From: Crossaster papposus | Taxonomy: Eukaryota; Echinodermata; Asteroidea; Velatida; Solasteridae | DNA: 64,000 nt | Direction: 5' to 3' | NCBI GenBank assembly: GCA_037893245.1 | Contig: JBAIAA010000415.1 | Coordinates: forward strand, 310,001 to 374,000 | Program-made: the position numbers and the translations under genes | Shown here: positions 44,236-55,300 of the stretch, piece by piece | Layout: each line of letters begins with the position of its first letter | Position numbering within the stretch: position 1 is the stretch's first letter | The notes under the pieces: generated by a model | Seen by the model: only the letters and a program-made list of their open reading frames with translations | Told to the model about the DNA's origin: nothing | Database searches by the model: none

Positions 44236-44898
44236 TCCTTGCCCTAGTCTATGGCCCCGCACTGGTGGCTACGTCCATTTTTCCATACGTCCATTTTTCC
44301 ATACGTCCATTTGCAAAAAAAACGGGATTTTTTTAACTTATTTCATAGAAATCATTCGATGAAATCATTCGGTCTCAAACTTGGCATGCAGGTTCATTTA
44401 TTTATAGCGCATCAATATTTCGCTAAAATTGATAATTCCGTCTGGTGTAATTTGTCTCTAAATCTGCGTTATATTAGTTTCCCAAAAATTCCCAATTAAC
44501 GCAAAACAATATGGCGGATCAAGTCTGCGCAGGCGTGCACAGCTCGTCGCACCGAACAATGAGATTTGCCTGCCGCGCCTGCGCAGACTTGTTACGCCAC
44601 ATTGTTTTGCGTTTATCGCAAATTTTTTGGAAACTTTATAACGCAGATTTTAAGACAAATTACACCAGACGGAACTACGGAAAAGTCCTAATTTTAGCGA
44701 AATATCGATGTGCTATAATAAATGAACCTGCATGCCGAGTTTGAGACCTAATGATTTCCATGAAATAAGTGAAAAAAATCCTGTGTTTTTTGCACTGATT
44801 GCACTTTTGCACTCGAATTAATTGAAACTAGTGTTCATGTACACGTATGGCCTATAGCACAGAGTGTACTCCAGTGCGGGGCCATAGACTAGGGCTAG
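44236..44898. mobile_element. Fold-back element 1
   Basis: Ends CCCTAGTCTATGGCCCCGCA and CCAGTGCGGGGCCATAGACT are inverted. The inner arms 44316-44560 and 44560-44790 are also reverse complements (GGCATGCAGGTTCATTTATT with its partner at 44717; GTCTGCGCAGGC with GCCTGCGCAGAC). The centre is near 44562. The whole unit can fold into one hairpin of about 660 nt. Confidence 0.8.
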
Positions 44899-44921
44899 GA
44901 ACTCGGCATGCAGGTTCATTT

Positions 44922-45066
44922 GAAAAACAATATGGCGGAACAAGTCTGCGCAGGCGTGCACAGCTCGTCGCACCGAACAACAGAGGGCACTCTGTTAGTG
45001 CCCTCTGTTGTTCGGTGCGACGAGCTGTGCATGCCTGCGCAGACTTGTCTTGCCATATTGTTTTTC
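44922..45066. repeat. Fold-back element 2, near-perfect hairpin
   Basis: Arms 44922-44990 and 44998-45066 are almost perfect reverse complements with a 7-base spacer TCTGTTA. They contain the same CAGCTCGTCGCACCGAACAA block as fold-back 1, so this is a younger or rearranged relative with a cleaner palindrome. Confidence 0.85.
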
Positions 45067-45214
45067 GTTTATCGCGAATTTAGAGACAAATTACACCAGA
45101 CGAAACCACGGAAAAATTGTATCCGGTCAAATTGTATCCGGTCATATAGTTCCAGTAACTAGGACCCTACTTTACTTATCGCTTTTTTAACATCTGGACA
45201 TGATCTGGCGATTA

Positions 45215-45850
45215 GTAGGGTCCTAGGTAGCCCAGGTTGGACGACGTTCTTCATTGCATTACTACTGACGTCCAGGGTATCAATTTATCCTGCCATAGCC
45301 AAAAAAATTACAACACATTTTAAAATATTTTTACCTGATGAAGGAAGCTGAAATTTTGTTTACATCTTTCTTGTGTCTGGAATTACAGATCGTCATGGGT
45401 TACACAAAGCGAATGGGTCTTTGGGCTACTTATTTACAGAAAATACTTTCAAATCCACGCTTTTCGACGTGAACATCATGTACGAACTTTCTACGTGTGT
45501 GTGTTTGCACGTGCGAGGCCAGCTCATCAGTCCCAGGCCGGCGCGGCTGCCGGGTACCCGCACACGCACGTAGAAAGTTTGTACATGATGTTCACGTCGA
45601 AAAGCGTGGATTTGCAATTTATTTTCTTTAAATAAGTAGCCCAAAGACACATTCGGTTTTTGTAACCCCTGACGATATGTAATTCCAGACACAAGAAAGA
45701 CATAAGCGAGATTTTGGCTTCCGTCATCAGGTAAAAATATGAACAAATGTCATAGTAAAAATTTTCGCTATGGCAGGATACATTGATACCCTGGACTCCG
45801 TCGCGTTGTACACAACGGAGGAGTCCAACCTGGGCTAGGTCCTAGGGAGT
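45215..45850. mobile_element. Fold-back element 3
   Basis: The outer arms (GTCCTAGGTAGCCCAGGTTG and its partner at 45825-45845; GTCCAGGGTATCAATTTATC and partner at 45778-45797) and the inner arms (AAATCCACGCTTTTCGACGT and partner at 45592-45612) are inverted. The centre is about 45537. Roughly 300-bp arms. Frames on either strand mirror each other and are not genes. Confidence 0.8.
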
Positions 45851-46194
45851 TCCATTGGTTTTTTTACATTTAGAACGAAGGATGTAGGATGTACATGTAG
45901 CTACATCCTACATGTACATGTAGCTACATGTACCATTTACTAAAAGTGTGGTATTTTTTTGTATTTTAGTAGGCCTGTAGACTTCAACCCAAAACATTCT
46001 CATCACTACAGTCGGTTTACTGCATAATTATTCCCATGTGTAAAGCACAGTTGTTGGAGAGCACAAACTGTATTTTGATTATCCCTCTAAGGAGTACTTG
46101 GTGCAATGCATAACAAAAACAACACGGCTGTGTATCTTTGTGCTACTGACCCAAATAGTGACTTCTGAACTAATTATTTGTTCTCTTTACTTAG
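45851..46194. other. Upstream region of the DnaJ gene
   Basis: A small palindromic repeat of TACATGTAGCTACAT lies at 45889-45930. A pyrimidine-rich tract TTGTTCTCTTTACTTAG ends at 46194 and looks like a splice acceptor for the exon carrying the DnaJ start codon, so a non-coding first exon and the promoter probably lie further upstream. No heat-shock element array is evident. Confidence 0.4.
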
Positions 46195-46233
46195 ATAAGA
46201 AGTCTAAAAGGAACTGTTAATTAAGACATCGCC

Positions 46234-46365
46234 ATGGTTAAGGAGACTGGATACTACGACATGCTGGGTGTGAAGCCCAACGCCACCGAGACTGAGCTGA
46301 AGAAAGCCTACCGGAAGATGGCCCTGAAGTATCACCCAGACAAGAATCCTGAAGATCCAGAAAAG
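46234..46365 (+). CDS. DNAJA: DnaJ exon 1 (J domain, N-terminal half)
   Basis: 44 codons starting [13 protein letters not shown]. The catalytic HPD tripeptide is at residues 34-36 ([11 protein letters not shown]). Donor AAAAG before GTGAGG, phase 0. A 5' UTR acceptor at 46194 precedes it. Confidence 0.95.
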
Positions 46366-49300
46366 GTGAGGAACAGGACGAAATAGACTGAAGAAATTCC
46401 ATACATGGACATCACTATTAGACCCAAGACCTACATGTACATGTAATGACGTCGCGCTTTGTTTACATGTGCACTTTTATATTTAATTGTTTGTCCCTAC
46501 TTCGTCTGGCATCCCGACTTCCTATATGAAATCGCATGTAAACAAAGCCATTAGGTCTTAGGTCTATTTTTTTCTACTTCAATCTATCAGCCATCAAAAA
46601 ATGGATAATATACTATTTGTCGGTTGTACATTTTTATCGTTTGAAGCAGCAAAATTGCTAAAAATATGAAGGTGCTTGTCAAAAGACCTGATGTTTTTAG
46701 CTCTGTGAATGCTGCATATTCCAAGGAAAACAATATTCTAAGATTTCATTTCCAATTCAAGATTTGCTAAATCACAATTGGAATTGCAACCACAATCTGC
46801 GTTGGGCCTGTTCCCATTAATAGTCCACATCTTAATGTCATCGGCACTGACTCGAATCGACTCGACGTGACTGACTCAACTCGGCTCGGGGTTAATCACC
46901 CACTGGCCACATTGATAAAGCCTTTTGGCAAGAGAAATATTGATTAATTGATGGCCCCTGTTTGCGTTTTTTTCTTTATTTAGTTTAAGCTGATCTCTCA
47001 AGCCTACGAAGTCCTGAGCGACGCAAAAAAGCGCAAGGTCTACGACGAAGGAGGCGAGCAGGCCCTGAAGGAAGGGGGTGGGGGTGGTGGCCACAACCCC
47101 ATGGACATTTTTGACATGTTCTTTGGCACGCACTCGCGGACCCACGAGCGGCGCTGTAAGGACGTGATTCACCAGTTGGGGGTGACGCTGGAGGAGATGT
47201 ATAACGGCTCGCTAAGGAAGTTGGCCCTCAAGAAGAACGTTGTCTGCGACAAGTGTGAAGGTACTTAAAACAATTAAGAAAATCTGTGAAAAATCTTCAT
47301 GATTCTACATGTAGGTGACTCTTTTCAGGCATGTTTCTAAAATGTTGTATACTGTATACTCAATGTTGTCCCGGGCGAGGGATTCTTTCGAAAAACTGAC
47401 TCGGGTGGCACTCGAACCCATGACCTTCAGCTTTCTATATGTCTTGGCACTAGACCACTGAGCTACATGAAGCTGGGGTTGGCTGGCTGTCTGCTTCGAT
47501 TCTGATTAGCAACGGGTACCGCAAGCAAATGTTTCTTAAAATTGACTTTGTTTGTCCGTATTATTTTTTTTATTGTAACTCGACCCTTGACTCCTGAAAA
47601 CCCGACATCAAAAGATTAGCACAACTAAGAAGAATTTGTAATGTAATATTTGGATGTGCTGTTTCTAAAATGTTTCACCAAATCTTCAAAAAATGACTTT
47701 TTATCAAAGATAATTAGGAGATTAACGCTAACCCTCCTTAGTCCTCCAAAAACCACCAGGCAGTTTTTGGAAGATTATAAGATGGATGAATGGGGAAAAA
47801 GAAGTAGTATCAGTTGATTTTAGAGCATGCTAAGGCCAAACAAAATGGATAGTGTGTTGACGTAACGGTTTGAACAAAATCCTTTGGTAGATGGGTAGGA
47901 TTTTGTTTTTATTTTGTCGATGATTTTTTTTTAAATTTCAGTCGAGTATGGAAAATTATTATGTTCGCTCGAATTAATTGAAACTAGTGTTCATGTACAA
48001 TTATCAACTAGCAAAACAGCAATTTGGCCGCCAAAAGTCCAGGTCGTAAACGCACCTTTTATTTGGTTTGGCCTTGCAGGTTAATTTGCATTTTGTTTTA
48101 CCTCCGTTCTGTATTTTTTAGATGGAAGTTACTTTAAACAGACTGACAGTACAAAGGTTTTGTGTTGTTTTTTTGTGTGTTTTTTTTCAAGGTCGTGGAG
48201 GCAAGAAGGGTGCCGTCGAGACATGTGCGGGATGTAAAGGGTCCGGGGTTCAGCTCCACATTCGTCAGATAGCACCTGGCATGGTGCAACAGATGAGGTC
48301 GGCCTGCGGGGAGTGTCAGGGGCAAGGCGAGAGAATCAACCCCAAGGATCGATGCAAACAGTGCGTAGGGAAGAAAATCATCAAGAGTACCAAGATTCTG
48401 GAGGTGCATATAGACAAAGGTATGCCACAAATCAGACTGATATTCAGTCACCAAAAACAAGTTTTCTAACTAGAAAAGAGCACTTTATACACTTGGAGAG
48501 CCCAGATCTCCACCGAAACGCAAAAATTGCGCCACAACGATCCCCCTCTATTACATGTACAGCACCCTCAATTGGCAAATGTCGCCCAACTGCAAAACGT
48601 AAAAAAAAACATTCAAAGTGAGCTAGATTCCTGATCTACATGTAGATCCAGAACAATCTAAAAAATTGATGGAATCATCCTTGACCCATAAGCTCTCTAC
48701 CTACCAAGTTTTGTTAAAATCCTCCAGCATAACTCTACTACTCCCGTAATCCTACCAACAGACAGAGAAACTGACGGACAAACAAACACCGGCAAAAAAA
48801 CCCATAACATCCTTGACAAACACAAATTTGCTTTATCAATTTTTAACCCCGACTACCTTAACCCTAACCCTCCAGGGTATTTTGGCTAGAAACCCTGCCA
48901 GATGCAACAGATTGCATACTTTGTCACATTGTTGACTTGTGTGCAGAGTCCAGCAAGGTCAAGCAGTCACCACAGATGCACTGTGCTGGATCTGGCAGGG
49001 TTAGGGTTAAGCCCATCAAACTACGGTACCAACAGTAGTTTTGGCTGGTTTTAATGTACATAAATGTACATACAAATGTACATGATGTTGCATTGTGTTA
49101 CCAAAGGCCCAAGGAGAACATGTTGAATTCTGTGAGCTTCAGAGAACTTGCGGTTCAGACTTGTGAAGCTGTTGCAATTTCGGCATTGTACAGGCATTTA
49201 TTTTTATCCGTCGGTGATTTCACGGCTTGTCTCTATTCAGCACAATTGCCAGTCAACTTTGTGCTGTACTAAGTGCACTTACATTACAATGCATGATAAT

Positions 49301-52300
49301 TGACTGTAAGAGTCCAATTGTGACCCGCTCTGCAATGATGAGTCTGATGTCGCAAAATACATTTTTACGTAAAGGGCCGTTTTTTGTCTCGGAGGTGATT
49401 TTTCTTTCAACAAATAATATTTTTGTTTTGAGGCATTTTGGTTTCTCCGACACCTGATCGTCTCCGACGACCAGATCTGATCGATTGAAAAGATTGTTTT
49501 GATCCCTAAATTAAATTTAATACAGGTTTTGTCATTCTCTTACCATAGCATCTAATGAAGCACTACAATTGTAAATCTTCATTTGTTTTCAAAGACATTT
49601 GAATATAACTGAGAAAAAGCAAATTTTCCAAAATTGTAAAAGACCGATGCATTACACTACAGAGTTGTGCCATATATCAAATGAAAGCTTATTTCCTGCT
49701 TGTCTGACCAACTGTAAAATTGAAAAAAAACAACACAATTTTTTACACATCAGACTTATTTTTGCAGAGTGGGTCACAATTGTTATTACACCCTTTTGCA
49801 CTTGGTGAAAAATGTTGTTTTAATTTGTGTTTAAAAGCTATGGGACAGACATTATAGGCAAACAAAAACCACCTGGTTTAAAGGTAGAATACACCATTGG
49901 TAATTTGTTGAATTATCAGGAATGGGTGGATTTGGGGGGTTGTATTTTATAGTAAATATCGTTTAATTGACCTGTCCGAATTTTTACATTCATGGATGCC
50001 AAGAAAAGCACGAAAAACAGCGTTTGTTTTCCACCGGCGTCGAGCAGTTATTCTTATGTTATCTTTGTTTTTTCGCGCTCGCCGGACGGCGAGAATGAAT
50101 TTTGGTTTATACAATTCAATTTTGTTTGAACAATTACAGGATATCTAGGGCCCTTATTTTGCTGGATGCCTACAATCATTATTTACTTTTAAATAAGTAA
50201 GATATTTCTTAATAATTCGGTAGTAAATTTTGTCGATATCTGCAAATGGTGTATACTACCTTTAAATATCAGGGGCGAGTTTCAGCAGGATTTCTGATTA
50301 TTATTAATTTGGGTCAGGTTTTTCCCTGATTGCTGGAAATATCGTTTAAAATTATAGTGTTCATCTGGTTTTCTCTAGTCTAGAATTTTCACCATGTTCA
50401 CTGCCCCGCCAAGCGGTGTATAATTACTAAGCCCAATAAACATACCAGTAGGTCATGTTTTGGTCTAACCTCGACTTGAACAGACTTGAAACCAAACGGA
50501 ATTGCAATACAGTCGGTTTTATAATGTTGTGACACAAGGCAAACATTGACCAAACTCAGTTCAAGGTTTTTACATAAATTAAAAGAAAAAGAGGGGGGGC
50601 GGTGGTGGTTCAGGTCATGTTAACCCTCTTTCTGTCTCGGTGCCAACATGGAGCAAATTACAATTTGTTATCAAAACTAAAACATGTACACTATGAGAGA
50701 GGAGGAGTGTTAAAATTTAATGTGAAAGCCATGCTTTAAAATAGTGAAGCAACAAGATTTGTTAAAAGTGCTCCGCTCGGTTCAGACAGGCGTTCCACAG
50801 TCGCGCCGAACAAAATGAGTGAATTGAGTCCGACGTCGGAAAACGAATAAGGGCGACAAGGCGCGCCAGACGGCGAACGATCGACTGCTGCAGTTGTTAG
50901 AGCGACTCGGGAGCGACTTTATTTATATTTGGTTTGACGCGACTGTGGAATGCCTGTCTGAACCGAGCGTTAGATTGTTAACCCTAACTGTGCTAAAGAA
51001 AGAGAAAAATTGCCGTTCATGTATATGTACCTCAGAAGATTAGGGCTAATACTAGAAAGGTGTCAATTTACGTGACTCGAGTATGTTTTATATTTGATGT
51101 TTTTTGTTTTAAACATTTTTGCCATGATAATTTATAACACTTTGCATTTTGAAGAAATATATATTTATGTTTAATATCAGGGATGAAAGACGGACAGAAG
51201 ATTACATTCCACGGGGAAGGAGACCAGGAACCTGGCCTGGAACCAGGCGACATCATCATTGTTCTGGAGGAGAAACCGCACAAGGTGCCTGTCTATCTTG
51301 CATCTTTTAACCAGTTCGCGCCTGGATTACCTTAACACTACCGAGCCGACGCGCGTGATTATTTTTAACGAAACTCGATCCGAAGCAGGTTCAGGCCGCC
51401 AGTACCGTGAGCACACCGACGCATTTCCGGCCTTGCTCGCTGCTGACAGACATTTCCGGCCTTGTTCGTGGCGTGTTTATGCGTCATCCGTTTTGAATCT
51501 GAGAAAAACTTTGCGTTTATATTCGTCATCCGGCGCGAACTGGTTAAAATGCATTTTTAATGAGTCCACTTTGTAAAAAAAAGAACGTGAAATGTAACAT
51601 TTGTAGCAAACAAACCCTAACCTCAAAAAGCATGTTGCAAAAGAAATATTTCTGAAGCTGCACGAATCAACAACGTACAAAACTTGTGAATTTCAGCTAA
51701 AATTTGGAAACCGAAGCATATCTAAAATGATGATTGCGTGGATCTACGCTATTTCATCTCTCATTGTCAATTTCAATACAAATGTACACGCACCCTAATC
51801 CTTCAAAATCCAACTACACTAACGTATTTTGTTGGGATCTGTTGGCGTGAGGACTTTACGAGTACGCTAATTATGCTGTACAGGCGTACCAACAATAATC
51901 AGAGTCCAACAGTTTACAATATGGTGTTGGATTTTGCAAAAGTGAAGAAGGTTCCCGGTGAATCACTCAAGCGGATTAGGGATTGCTGTCACCAAACCTT
52001 TGCTTGCGAACGTTTGCCGGAGTTGAAATGTGTTTAACTTTTGCAAATTTGCAGCACGAAAACTTCCCTGTGACTTCGCGATCGCTTTTGTGCCGAGTAT
52101 GAACTAGCCTTTTAACCAGTTCGTGCCGGATGACGTATATAAACGCAACGTTTTCCCCAGATTTAAAACGAATGACGCATAAACACGCCACGAGCAAGGC
52201 CGGAAATGTCGGTCAGCAGCGAGCAAGGCCAGAAATGCGTGGGTGTGCTTCCCGTCACTATCGTCCTGAACCCGCTTCGGATCGAGTTTTGTTAAAAATA

Positions 52301-55300
52301 ATCCTGCTCCTCGGCTCGGTGATGTTAAAATAACCCCGGCGCGAACTGGTTAAGGAAGTGAAAAGGAAATGGAATCGGAATTATCATTGTAAACAAAATA
52401 AATCAAACTTTATCTTTTTGTTTTGTTTTGTTCTAGTCTTTCAAGAGGAAAGGACATGATCTCATCATGAACTTGACACTAGAGTTAGTGGAGGCATTGT
52501 GTGGATTTAGGCACGTTATCAAGATGTTGGACGACCGTGAACTAGTCATAACGTCCCACGAAGGTAAGCCAGTCACTTCAGATTTGTTCTTTTGGCAAAA
52601 GCAACATTTCACAAACGCTGACAATTAGGCAAAACAAGAATATAATTCTGCTTCCGATTACGTGCCCTTCAAAAATAGGGTTGGTAGATCGGAATTTTTT
52701 TGGGGGTTTAGCCAAATTTGTTTGTGCTATTTGAATGGGGTGTTCAGTGTATTACACCCAACATGAATCGTGACAAAATTCATGGCACGTGCAGTACCAC
52801 ACTATGCACTGGTAAACAGAATGCAGCTTTATTTACATGCGCAATTACAGGTTACCAGTTTGTAGCAAGTTGCCTTGCGCTGTGATTGTGAACGTGCATA
52901 GACGGGTTGCCGCATTTCCATTAGGCCTTTCTTTGGCACTTTTAGTAGGCGTGCGGCAGGAACCGGTACAGCATTGCTGCATTGCTGCATCGAGCATTAC
53001 GCACATGTTTTCATCACTGTGATAATGCTCCGAAGGGAACTAGTAACGTTTATCGCAAAAAAAAATTGACAAAAAATCAACTTAAAAAAAAAAAAAAATA
53101 GTTAATGTATTTAATGTATGGAAGTAGACAAACAAATTAGAGTTTTTAGTGTAAATAAGTTGTTGAGAAGCATTTTGTAAAGACAGAAATAATAGGATTA
53201 TAAAAAAATATAAAAAATAAAATATATGAAAAAAAATTCAATCAGCTGATAACAAAAGTATAGGGTAGGGGACTAAAATAAGATCGGTCTGGTAACCAGA
53301 GGCTAACCTTTTTTGTTTGGCCGTAAAGTAAAAAAAAAAGTGGTCATAAAAAGGTACATGCAAAGTGGAAGTCCAATTTCGATCAAACATGGATGCAATA
53401 GTGTAACCTTCATATCGTGGTTATGTCAAAGGTTAACTACTGAGGTCACAGGTCATTTGATGTCAAGTTGTTGGACTTGAGGTTCTATTGCAATCCTGGC
53501 AACTACATTTTACGAGGCCTGACAATAAATTGATTGATGCTCGTAATCCTTAAACAGCTCACCTTGTGCTAAACTCGAATATTGCATGTAAAATATAACA
53601 GAAATCGGATGTAAAAGTTCCCATTGCTCAACTTGCAATTTCATTTTTGCAAAGATTCCTTTTTTCGGTATTTTATACCGCCCCGTCTGGATATCAATTT
53701 TTTTTCAACAACGCAAACTATTCCGTGGAAGTAAAACTCCAAAGCTTTGTAATAAAAGTCTGCTTAGCGAATGTACTCTGTAAACAACCTTTCCCCGACT
53801 ACCAGCTAAAAAATACATTTTACCTGACGTTTTGGGTGGTTACCACTACAAGTCGAATGCGGCAAGCAATTATGTTTTGCTGAGCAACTTTGCGGTCAGC
53901 AGCCTTGCAAGTTTGGGACCCAAACAGCTACAGGAAGTCTGAGTCATTCCTTTTATGAGTGAGTCACAGAGGCTAGTCTATAATTGCCCGATTCCAAGGC
54001 TTAGTTTGAGGTGTTTTTTTTGTTACTTTCTTAAAATATCCTTCCAAGTCTAATCTTTTCTTGACTCTCTGTTTATTAACTGCCAAGGCCCGTCTTTCCA
54101 GGTGCCACGCTTAATGATCTCAGGAAGCCAAAGGACTAGTCTTTAAACTTTAATTCTCTACTGTGCTAAGTAGGCTATAAGGGTTCATCAAGCAGGGATG
54201 GGCATTTATGAATAATACAGGAATCGGGTACAGAGGTATTTAACAAATTTAAAACTTTTTCAAAAGTTGCTGTACAAATTGTTCATAATGGTCCGCACGA
54301 TAATAACACATTTGTGCGTTCATTTTAACTTTACCAAATCCATAAAAATCCACCCTACCCCCTCTCATCCATTTTGGCGGATATTCGGGGACTTAGCCCT
54401 GAGGTGAATATGAGCCAAAGAACATGCTTATTCTATGTGCATGCATCATTGGTAGGTCAAATACTGTATCAGTCCATTTTTACTCGCCCTGTATTATTTG
54501 TAGCAGTTGTTGCAGTTGTATCAGCCAGAATTGGCACTCATTTCAAAGTAAACAAGAAATCCGCAAGGCGGGACTTGAACCTGCTATCTTGCCCTATGTT
54601 GGCGGTCACCTAAATTGTCAGTATCTTTGTTCGAGGGTGCTAGTCAGAAGTCATAAACACAAGAATGTCGTGTGGTCGGGGATCAGCCAGATTTTACGAT
54701 ACAACCTGGGAAGCAACATTGTGGGGATCACCCAATGAGGATACAACTTGCTATCTTATAATACACAAATAAACCACAAGGGAAACTGACTAGGTAAATT
54801 TGCATAAATGTCAAAGTGAACAAAGAAATTGGCAAGGTGGGACTCGAACCTGCGACCTCCAGAATACCGGACCGGCGCTATACCAACTGTGCTATCTTGC
54901 CCTATGTTGGTGGCCTCCCAAATTGTCAGTATCTTTGTTTGAGGGCGCTAGTCAAAAGTCATAAACACCAAAATGCCGTGTGACCAGGGATTAAAAAAAA
55001 AAAAAACTGCGCTCAGCAGAATTGGGTCATTCCATCGGGTTTGGATACAGTGCGTTACATTTATCCATATCTTAAAAAAATTTCATTAAATTTGATTGTT
55101 TTTTTGTATAACATTCGTATTTGGGTGTGAAACATTTTGCAAGGTTTTAAAAATGTTTAACAAAAGTTTTACACAAAATGAAAAAAAACAAAACACACCA
55201 GATGTAACATTGACACCGTGTCAGATTTACATGCATTTCCTTTTATAACACTTTAATACAACAATATTGAGAAATATCTGAATGTATTTTTTGTGCTAAG

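Noticed and set aside
45373-45746. Two similar proteins on opposite strands
   Set aside because: They are the two arms of fold-back 3 read in opposite directions.
48853-48880. Internal telomeric repeat (TTAACCCTAACCC)
   Set aside because: Only two units, and they are part of a small inverted repeat.
54836-54907. Functional tRNA gene on the - strand
   Set aside because: A and B boxes are good, but the anticodon stem pairs poorly, T33 is missing, and the sequence sits in a duplicated repeat.
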